NCBI RefSeq assembly: GCF_027492855.1
Contig: NZ_JAPUDY010000085.1
Coordinates: 1-51,226, forward strand
DNA: 51,226 bases
Source of the DNA: Acidovorax sp.
GTDB taxonomy: Bacteria; Pseudomonadota; Gammaproteobacteria; Burkholderiales; Burkholderiaceae_C
Reading direction: 5' to 3'
Position 1 is the stretch's first letter; each line of letters starts with the position of its first letter. Shown here piece by piece: positions 45,503-51,226 of this stretch. A program made the position numbers and the translations under genes. The notes below the pieces were generated by a model. The model saw only the letters and a list, made by a program, of their open reading frames with translations. It did no database searches and was not told the origin of the DNA.

Positions 45503-46331
45503 ATTTCAGTCCGCCCAGTGCTGCAAGCCGTGGCAGCGCCTGCAGCGCATTCGCCGCTGTCTGCTCGGCCAGCGCCGCCAGCGGCATGCCGCGCAGATCG
45601 GCCAGCACCTGCGCGATACGCGGCAACTCGGCGGGCGCATTGCGCCCCTGCGGCTGGCCCTGCGCGCGCCGCTCGGCGGTGGTGTACAGCCAGTGGGGCG
45701 GGATGTCGGGCGCATCGGTCTCCAGCACCAGGGCGTCTGCGGGCAGCTCGGCGGCCAGGCGGCGCAGCTGCAAAGCGCGGTCGTAAGTCAGCGCGCCGCC
45801 AAAACCCAGCTTGAAGCCCATGCCAACAAATGCCTGTGCCTGCTGCAGGCTGCCGTTGAAAGCATGCGCAATGCCACCGCGCACCGGCACATCGCGCAGA
45901 CCCTTGAGCAACTTGTCGGCCGAGCGGCGCACATGCAGGATCACCGGCAGGTCCCACCGGCGCGCCAGTTGCAACTGGGCACGGTAAAACCGCTCCTGCC
46001 GCACGGGGTCGAGGCCGGGCACGAAATAGTCCAAGCCAATTTCGCCGATGGCCACCAGGCGCGGGTCGGCATGGTGCTGCTGCAGCATCTGCTCCAAAAG
46101 CGCCAGGTCCCCGTCATCGGCACGCCCGGTGTAGAGCGGGTGAACGCCCAGCGCATAGCTGTCGCCGTGCTGGTGCGCCAGCAGGCGAACGGTGTCCCAG
46201 TTGCTGCGCTCCACGGCCGGAATCACGCAATGGGCCACCCCTTGCGCAGCCGCCTGGCTGCGCACCGCGCTGCGGTCGGCATCGAACTCGGGGGCATCAA
46301 GGTGGCAGTGCGTATCAATCCAGGCGGTCAT
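45501..46331 (-). CDS. TatD-family metal-dependent deoxyribonuclease
   Basis: The 276-residue TIM-barrel hydrolase has N-terminal metal-binding His8 and His10 in DTHCHLD and further TatD-family motifs LGVHPLY, GEIGLDYF and ETDAPDIPPHWL. These proteins are 3'-5' exonucleases linked to DNA repair and quality control. The ATG at 46331 places DTHCHLD at residues 6-12, as expected. Another in-frame start 90 bases upstream would add a non-conserved extension. The gene is divergent from the S1C protease gene; an inverted repeat lies between them. Confidence 0.93.
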   Translation of the reverse strand: MTAWIDTHCHLDAPEFDADRSAVRSQAAAQGVAHCVIPAVERSNWDTVRLLAHQHGDSYALGVHPLYTGRADDGDLALLEQMLQQHHADPRLVAIGEIGLDYFVPGLDPVRQERFYRAQLQLARRWDLPVILHVRRSADKLLKGLRDVPVRGGIAHAFNGSLQQAQAFVGMGFKLGFGGALTYDRALQLRRLAAELPADALVLETDAPDIPPHWLYTTAERRAQGQPQGRNAPAELPRIAQVLADLRGMPLAALAEQTAANALQALPRLAALGGLK

Positions 46332-46440
46332 GTGCGGATGATGCACGATGAAACCCCGCGCGCTGTGCACGGTAGCCCTGCGGATGCATTCGCGGGCAAA
46401 CCGTGCTACTGTCATTTGCATGCGCCAGCTTCTGGCGTTT

Positions 46441-46540
46441 CATTCCGTTTCAAAATCAAGCGAGTGCGCGAAGGCGAAGCGCAGGCAGTGCTAAAGCACG
46501 ACAAGCGAAGCCGACAAAGCAATCGTTTGATTTGGGAATG
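46441..46540. promoter_or_regulatory. Long imperfect inverted repeat upstream of the S1C protease operon
   Basis: CATTCC at 46441-46446 pairs with GGAATG at 46535-46540, and AAATCAAGCGA at 46453-46463 pairs with TCGTTTGATTT at 46523-46533 (one G-U pair). Between them are several GCGAAG repeats and a smaller GTGCT/AGCAC hairpin. It ends 22 bp before the protease start codon and would fold in the RNA leader. No known family is recognised. Confidence 0.5.
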
Positions 46541-46562
46541 GAATCAGAGCAAAGGTGACAGG

Positions 46563-47498
46563 ATGCCCCGGCCCGCCCTCTACAGCAGCTCCCGCTCCGC
46601 CCGCAGCCGCCCTCCCGCAGAGGCGGCCGCCCCCGAAGCGGCTGCGCCCGCCGCCCTGCCCCCGCAGCCCGACCCGGCGGCGGCTACGCCCTCTGCCCCT
46701 CATTCCCCCGCGCTCAGACGCCAGCTCTATGCCCTGTGGGCCATCGTGCTGCTGTTGGCAGCCCTGCTAGCGGCCAGCGCCTGGCAGCACAGCAGCTCCG
46801 TCGCCCGCAAGATCACCCAGGAAGACATCGACGCCGCCGTGCTGCGCACGCTGGAGACCACAGTCCCACCATCCGCCGCCGCGCGCGCGGTGGAGAGCAT
46901 TGCGCCATCTATCGTGCGGGTGGTGGGCTATGGCCGCAGCAAAAACGGCAAGGAAGAGATCGAGCGCGGCATTGGCACGGGTGTGGTGATTGTGGACAAG
47001 GGCATCATCCTGACCAACCTGCATGTGGTGGCGGGCGCCGACCGCATCGGCATCACTTTCCACGATGGGCTGGAGACCACCGCCGTCATCACCGGCGCCC
47101 AACCTGAAAACGACCTGGCCGTGCTGCAGGCCCACAAGGTGCCCGACGACCTGGAGGCCGCCACCCTGCGCTCCACCCAAGACCTGCGCCCCGGCGACCA
47201 TGTGGTGGCCGTGGGCTTCCCTTTTGGCATCGGGCCCTCGGCATCGGCGGGCGTGGTGTCGGGCCTGGGGCGCGAATTCACCTCGCCCGAGGGTAAGCGC
47301 CAGCTCAGCAACCTGATTCAGTTCGACGCCGCGGCCAACCCCGGCAACTCGGGCGGCCCGCTGGTCACGCTCGACGGCGAGGTGGTGGGCATCGTCACCG
47401 CCATCTTGAACCCCACGCCTGCGCGCACCTTCATCGGCATCGGCTTTGCCGTGCCCATAGAAAACGCCGCAGCCGCTGTGGGCACGCCCCCGTTCTGA
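46563..47498 (+). CDS. Membrane-anchored trypsin-like serine protease (S1C/DegP-like, no PDZ)
   Basis: The 311-residue protein has an Ala/Pro-rich cytoplasmic N terminus, one membrane helix at about 54-74, and a periplasmic trypsin-like domain. The catalytic residues are His154 in TNLHVV, Asp184 in ENDLAVL and Ser263 in PGNSGGP. No PDZ domain follows, so it is shorter than DegS or DegP. The GGTGA-type ribosome-binding site precedes the ATG at 46563. It is the first gene of an apparent operon with MoxR, DUF58 and VWA genes; the MoxR start is 16 nt downstream. A processing role for the products of that operon is possible but not shown. Confidence 0.88.
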   Translation: MPRPALYSSSRSARSRPPAEAAAPEAAAPAALPPQPDPAAATPSAPHSPALRRQLYALWAIVLLLAALLAASAWQHSSSVARKITQEDIDAAVLRTLETTVPPSAAARAVESIAPSIVRVVGYGRSKNGKEEIERGIGTGVVIVDKGIILTNLHVVAGADRIGITFHDGLETTAVITGAQPENDLAVLQAHKVPDDLEAATLRSTQDLRPGDHVVAVGFPFGIGPSASAGVVSGLGREFTSPEGKRQLSNLIQFDAAANPGNSGGPLVTLDGEVVGIVTAILNPTPARTFIGIGFAVPIENAAAAVGTPPF

Positions 47499-47514
47499 CC
47501 AAGAAAGGAATCCC

Positions 47515-48513
47515 ATGGAAACCACAACGAACAACACCGCCACCCTGATGGAGCAGGTGCTCTACGAAGTCAAGCGCGTGGTGGTTGGGCAAGACCGCTT
47601 TCTGGAGCGCGTGATGGTCGCCATGCTTGCCCAGGGCCATCTGCTGGTCGAGGGCGTGCCCGGCCTGGCCAAAACGCTCACGGTGAAGACGCTGGCCAGC
47701 ACCATCCAGGGCAGCTTCAAGCGCATCCAATTCACGCCCGACCTGGTGCCCGCCGACCTGGTGGGCACCCGCATGTACAACCAGAAGACCGGCGAGTTCA
47801 GCACCGCGCTGGGCCCCGTGTTCACCCACCTGCTGCTGGCCGACGAGATCAACCGCGCACCCGCCAAAGTGCAAAGTGCGCTGCTGGAAGTGATGCAGGA
47901 GCGCCAGGTGACGATTGCCGGTGAGACACACAAGGTACCCGAGCCCTTTTTGGTGATGGCCACGCAGAACCCCATCGAGACCGAAGGCACCTACGCCCTG
48001 CCCGAAGCGCAGGTGGACCGCTTCATGATGAAGGTGCTGCTGGATTACCCCACCGAGGAAGAAGAATTCGTGATCGCCCAGCGCGCGCTTGCCCTGCCCG
48101 TGCAGGTGCTGCCCGTGGCCACCACCGCCCAGCTCGCCGCGCTGCAGGCCGAATGCCGCACGGTGTATGTGGACCCCTCCCTGCTGCAATACGCGGTGAA
48201 ACTGGTGACCGCCACCCGCGTGCCCGCGCGGCACGGCCTGAAGGATCTGACGGGCTACATCGCCTGCGGCGCCAGCCCGCGCGCCACCATCGCCCTGGCC
48301 GAAGGCGCCCAGGCCCTGGCCATGCTGCGCGGGCGCAACTACGTGCTGCCCGAAGACATGGCCGACCTGGCCGCCGACGTGCTGCGCCACCGCGTGGCAC
48401 TGTCGTACGAGGCGCTGTCCGAGGGCCTTGACGCCGATGCACTCATAAAACGCATCATGGCCAAGATACCTGCACCTGCGCGGCCCCTGCACCATGAACA
48501 AAAAGCCGCCTGA
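47515..48513 (+). CDS. MoxR-family AAA+ ATPase
   Basis: A 332-residue cytoplasmic AAA+ chaperone. Walker A GVPGLAKT is at 47-54 and Walker B LLLADEIN near 102-109. The MoxR sensor region has ATQNPIETEGTYALPEAQVDRF, and the arginine-rich C-terminal lid contains ARHGLKDLTGYIACGASPRA. MoxR proteins act with VWA proteins to mature or activate partners such as metalloenzymes or envelope proteins. The DUF58 gene overlaps it by 20 bp, so translation is coupled. Confidence 0.95.
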   Translation: METTTNNTATLMEQVLYEVKRVVVGQDRFLERVMVAMLAQGHLLVEGVPGLAKTLTVKTLASTIQGSFKRIQFTPDLVPADLVGTRMYNQKTGEFSTALGPVFTHLLLADEINRAPAKVQSALLEVMQERQVTIAGETHKVPEPFLVMATQNPIETEGTYALPEAQVDRFMMKVLLDYPTEEEEFVIAQRALALPVQVLPVATTAQLAALQAECRTVYVDPSLLQYAVKLVTATRVPARHGLKDLTGYIACGASPRATIALAEGAQALAMLRGRNYVLPEDMADLAADVLRHRVALSYEALSEGLDADALIKRIMAKIPAPARPLHHEQKAA

Positions 48514-49534
48514 AACCGCTTCGTCGGCCACGGTCCATACGCTGCCCACCCTGCCGGGGCAGGCCGACCGCTTGCTGCGCGAGCTGGAGTGGAAGGTCAT
48601 CCGCCGCCTGGATGGCCTGCTGCAGGGCGACTACCGCACGCTGATGCGCGGCACCGGCCTGGACCTGGCCGATCTGCGCGAATACCAGCCACACGACGAC
48701 GTGCGCCACATCGACTGGAACGTGACCGCGCGCCTCAACCAACCCCATGTGCGCGTGTTCACCGAAGACCGCGAGATGACCGCCTGGTTCCTGCTCGACC
48801 TGAGCCCCTCCATCAACTTCGGCCCCGAGGGGCATGCCAAACGCGACATCCTCACCGGCTTCGTGGCCGTGCTCTCGCGCCTGCTCACCCGCCACGGCAA
48901 CCGCGTGGGGGCCATGCTGTATGGCGGCGCCAGCGGCGAGGCCGAACGCGCGGTGGACGCCATGCTGCCGCCCCGCAGCAGCCGCGCCCATGTGCTGCAT
49001 CTGGTACACCGCCTGCTGGCCCCCAGTCAGCCCGCCAGCACACCCCCCATGGGCGGCGGCGCGGCCACCGAGCTGCACCGGCTGCTGCAGGCCGCGCTGG
49101 CCAACCTGCGCCGCCGCTCCACCGTGTTCATCGTCTCAGACTTCATCAGCGCGCCCGGCTGGGAAAAGCCCCTGGCCCAGCTCGCGCAGCGCCACGACGT
49201 GGTGGCCGTGCGCCTGCTGGACCCGCTGGAACTGGAGCTGCCCGACCTGGGCCTGATCACCTTGCGCGACGCCGAAAGCGGCGAACAACTGCAGGTGGAC
49301 ACGCACGATACCGCCTTTCGCCGCCGCTTTGCGCAACTGGCCTCAGAGCGAGAAGCCGCCCTGCGCGATAGCCTGGCGCGCGCAGGCGCCGACACGCTGG
49401 AGCTGTGCACCGACGACGATCTGGTCGATGCCCTGCTGCGCTTCATGGACCTGCGCGCGCGCCGCGTGCGGGCACCACGCGCGGCCACGCCCGCTGCGGC
49501 TCCTCCTCGTCTTCACCATCAATACGCCACCTGA
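48494..49534 (+). CDS. DUF58-domain protein
   Basis: The 346-residue protein carries the DUF58 signature DLADLREYQPHDDVRHIDWNVTARLNQPHVRVF near 57-88. A VWA-like fold follows, with LLDLSPSINFG holding a degenerate metal site, in which DxSxS appears as DLSPS. No membrane helices are visible, unlike many DUF58 proteins. It is the conserved companion of MoxR and VWA proteins in the same operon type. Function is not established, but a role in MoxR complex assembly is the usual inference. The start overlaps moxR by 20 bp and the VWA start follows 11 nt after its stop. Confidence 0.92.
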   Translation: MNKKPPETASSATVHTLPTLPGQADRLLRELEWKVIRRLDGLLQGDYRTLMRGTGLDLADLREYQPHDDVRHIDWNVTARLNQPHVRVFTEDREMTAWFLLDLSPSINFGPEGHAKRDILTGFVAVLSRLLTRHGNRVGAMLYGGASGEAERAVDAMLPPRSSRAHVLHLVHRLLAPSQPASTPPMGGGAATELHRLLQAALANLRRRSTVFIVSDFISAPGWEKPLAQLAQRHDVVAVRLLDPLELELPDLGLITLRDAESGEQLQVDTHDTAFRRRFAQLASEREAALRDSLARAGADTLELCTDDDLVDALLRFMDLRARRVRAPRAATPAAAPPRLHHQYAT

Positions 49535-49545
49535 GGAACTGCACC

Positions 49546-50595
49546 ATGGTTTTTCTCTGGCCCACCCTGCTCTGGCTGCTGCTGCTCGCCCCCCTGTTGG
49601 TCCTGCTGTACTGGTGGCTGCTGCACCGGCGCAAAAAGACGGCGCTCGCCTACTCCAGCCTGTCGCTGGTGCGCGAGGCCCTGGGCCCCGGCCAGCGCCT
49701 GCGCCGCCACATCCCGCCCGCCCTCTTCCTGCTGGCCCTCGTCGCGCTGCTGCTGGCCTCCGCCCGCCCGATGGCCGTGATCACCCTGCCATCGCAAGAC
49801 CAAACCATCATGCTGGCCATGGACGTCTCGGGCAGCATGCGCGCCACCGACGTGGAGCCCGACCGCATCACCGCCGCCCAGAACGCCGCCAAGGCCTTCA
49901 TCGCCGAGCTGCCCCGCCATGTGCGCGTAGGCATCGTCGCGTTTGCGGGCAGCGCCCAACTGGCGCAGTTGCCCACACAAAGTCGCGAAGACCTGGTCAA
50001 GGCCATCGACAGCTTTCAGCTACAACGCGGCACGGCCACAGGCAACGGCATCATGCTGTCGCTGGCCACGCTGTTCCCCGACGCAGGCATCGACATCGCC
50101 GCCCTGGGCGGCCGCCAGGCCATGCGCCCCCGCCCCATCGACGAAATCGGTAAACAACAACAAGACGCGGCCAAACCCTTCACCCCAGTGGCACCCGGCT
50201 CCTACAATTCCGCCGCCATCATCATGCTGACCGACGGCCAGCGCACCACAGGCGTAGACCCCCTCGAAGCCGCCCAATGGGCCGCCAACCGGGGCGTGCG
50301 CGTATACACCGTGGGTGTGGGCACGGTGCAGGGCGAAACCATCGGTTTCGAAGGCTGGTCCATGCGCGTACGCCTCGACGAAGAAACCCTCAAGGCCGTG
50401 GCTGCGCGCACCCAGGCAGAGTACTTTCATGCCGCAACGGCGGCAGATTTAAAGAAGGTGTACGAAACCCTCAGCTCCCGGCTGACGGTGGAGAAGAAGG
50501 AGACGGAGATTTCTTCTCTGCTGGCTTTGTTGGGGGCTGCACTGGCGTTGGTAGCGGCGGGGTTGTCGGTGTGGTGGTATGGGCGGGTTTTTTGA
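49546..50595 (+). CDS. VWA-domain membrane protein (BatA-like)
   Basis: The 349-residue protein has two membrane helices near the N terminus (about 5-26 and 57-74), a VWA domain (about 88-290), and a last helix at about 322-344. The metal-ion-dependent adhesion site is intact: DVSGSM with Asp93, Ser95 and Ser97, a TATGNG Thr motif and MLTDGQ. In Bacteroides and other bacteria this is the BatA part of Bat operons, which usually continue with BatB and TPR proteins. Here the operon stops, and the following 630 bp contain only repeats. Confidence 0.93.
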   Translation: MVFLWPTLLWLLLLAPLLVLLYWWLLHRRKKTALAYSSLSLVREALGPGQRLRRHIPPALFLLALVALLLASARPMAVITLPSQDQTIMLAMDVSGSMRATDVEPDRITAAQNAAKAFIAELPRHVRVGIVAFAGSAQLAQLPTQSREDLVKAIDSFQLQRGTATGNGIMLSLATLFPDAGIDIAALGGRQAMRPRPIDEIGKQQQDAAKPFTPVAPGSYNSAAIIMLTDGQRTTGVDPLEAAQWAANRGVRVYTVGVGTVQGETIGFEGWSMRVRLDEETLKAVAARTQAEYFHAATAADLKKVYETLSSRLTVEKKETEISSLLALLGAALALVAAGLSVWWYGRVF

Positions 50596-50655
50596 GCTAT
50601 TTTTGGCTCTGGCGCTTTTCCACCAATCGCTATTAGCTATTATTTGTGTAGCAAA
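50595..50655. repeat. 55-bp palindromic element, copy R7
   Basis: In reverse orientation: GCTACACAAATAATAGCTAA, then TAGCGATT and AAAAGCGCCAGAGCC. It begins directly at the stop codon of the VWA gene. Confidence 0.65.
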
Positions 50656-50668
50656 ACTTCTACGCCGA

Positions 50669-50695
50669 CCGTTCAGGCTGAGCTTGTCGAAGCCG
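50669..50695. repeat. REP-like repeat, half copy D
   Basis: CCGTTCAGGCTGAGCTTGTC followed by GAAGCCG matches the left half of copies A-C; the right half is missing or decayed. Confidence 0.6.
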
Positions 50696-50758
50696 TGCGC
50701 TCATCAAGCTGGATGCCTGAGCCAGGGGCGGGAGCCGGGGTGTGCGCCCGGCGGCGCA

Positions 50759-50792
50759 GTGGCTTTCTTTTGCTTCGCCAAAAGAAAGTCAC
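50759..50792. repeat. Hairpin with 14-bp arms at the right edge
   Basis: GTGGCTTTCTTTTG at 50759-50772 pairs with CAAAAGAAAGTCAC at 50779-50792 (one G-U pair) around CTTCGC. It leads into AAAGAAAAGGCGACC, a pattern I recall as a common intergenic repeat in Comamonadaceae and relatives. Confidence 0.65.
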
Positions 50793-50906
50793 CAAAGAAA
50801 AGGCGACCCTGCTGTCTGCGACCCCTTCGCTGCGCTGCGGGGCAACCTGGGGTGCTCGGTCACGGGGTGCACCGCAGAACTCACTTCGCTGCTACGCAGC
50901 TACGTT

Positions 50907-51224
50907 CGGACAACTGCGGTGAGTCAGTTCACGAAGCACGCGCGCTCCGACGCGCGTGCCACCCCGCGCCCTGCGCGCCCCAGGCGCATACAGAAGGGAC
51001 CCACGAATCGGACATCCCCACGGGCCATCGCGTTGCTCGGCCCCATCTCGCGGGCGCAAGCGCCACGCGCTGCGCAGGCTGGGCCGAGCGCAGCGATGGC
51101 CCGTATGGCTGTTTGGATGTTTGGCTCTCACCCCATCTGGCTGCGCCTGCGGCGGGGCGGTTGCGGGGTGAGCATGGGCGTCGAAGCGCCCATGCTTCGT
51201 GAACTGACTCGCCGTGGTTGTCCG
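50907..51224. repeat. Repeat element with 32-bp inverted ends
   Basis: The left end at 50907-50938 (CGGACAACTGCGGTGAGTCA and on) and the right end at 51193-51224 are inverted copies matching at 29 of 32 positions. Inside, a nested inverted pair covers about 51018-51041 and 51083-51106 (CGGGCCATCGC...CTCGGCCC). No transposase is encoded. The element ends 2 bp before the window edge, so its full extent is unknown. Confidence 0.65.
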
Positions 51225-51226
51225 AG

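Larger units (their letters stand above)
50596..51226. other. Gene-free right edge made of dispersed repeats
   Basis: About 630 bp with no credible gene. It holds copy R7, a half REP-like unit at 50669-50695, a hairpin at 50759-50792 and an element bounded by 32-bp inverted ends at 50907-51224. Short reading frames such as one reading FLLLRQKKVTKEKAT resemble the many hypothetical proteins annotated over this kind of repeat and are not taken as genes. Confidence 0.7.

Noticed and set aside
50725-51202. Short open frames at the right edge, including ones reading KKVTKEKAT and AKRKSPKKRRP
   Set aside because: They fall in hairpins and inverted repeats, change frame across the same repeat, and have no ribosome-binding site or domain. 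They look like commonly mis-annotated repeat DNA.

Overview
The window is GC-rich, gene-dense chromosomal DNA from a betaproteobacterium, most likely a member of the Comamonadaceae (Acidovorax or a close relative). The evidence is the protein set (ftsK, trxB, rpmB-rpmG, ribF-ileS-lspA, DUF3422, TctAB, DUF1653, a secreted GEVED protein with a C-terminal sorting signal) and a family of short dispersed palindromes inserted between and inside genes. No tRNA, rRNA, CRISPR array, transposase or phage gene was seen. Assignments rest on reading motifs and domain order by eye; no database search was run.

Layout. 1-4554: ftsK (its 3' end lies outside the window), a Crp/Fnr-type regulator, trxB, then rpmB-rpmG behind a promoter and a strongly structured leader. 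4595-8029: a MocR-type regulator diverging from a DUF2917-like gene, and a membrane fatty-acid desaturase. 8195-15536: an RsmB/NOP RNA methyltransferase, a membrane M48 peptidase, DUF1653, purN and a YceH-family gene diverging over 21 bp, and a two-subunit acyl-CoA dehydrogenase operon. 15759-18761: a 1000-residue secreted RCC1-like/GEVED protein in AT-richer DNA with a Pho-box-like triple repeat upstream. 19261-27989: a TPR-methyltransferase, an HNH endonuclease with a TTG start, ribF, ileS-lspA, and a Na/Pi symporter with a PhoU-like tail. 28119-34872: a Nudix/quinone-reductase pair, an EamA exporter, and a DctP-like binding protein coupled to a GGDEF/EAL enzyme. 35049-42161: an atypical SDR, an SH3/M48 periplasmic pair, a second EamA exporter, DUF3422 and tctBA. 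42294-46331: an orphan GspE-type ATPase, a spermidine-synthase-like protein, a DNA-deoxyinosine glycosylase-like protein and a TatD nuclease. 46563-50595: an S1C protease-MoxR-DUF58-VWA operon. 50596-51226: repeats only.

How genes work together. Co-transcription is suggested for rpmB-rpmG, the two acyl-CoA dehydrogenase subunits, ileS-lspA (one-base overlap), quinone reductase-Nudix (GTGA overlap), the binding protein with GGDEF/EAL (4 nt apart), SH3-M48, tctB-tctA and the protease-MoxR-DUF58-VWA set.

Most notable observations: (1) about nine copies of a roughly 55-bp palindromic element, five of them read in frame inside conserved genes; (2) a solute-binding protein paired with a c-di-GMP enzyme and no permease; (3) two 11-bp-phased TGTCA repeats that look like Pho boxes, one by the secreted protein and one by the Na/Pi symporter; (4) a nested-hairpin leader before rpmB; (5) a repeat element with 32-bp inverted ends at the right edge.
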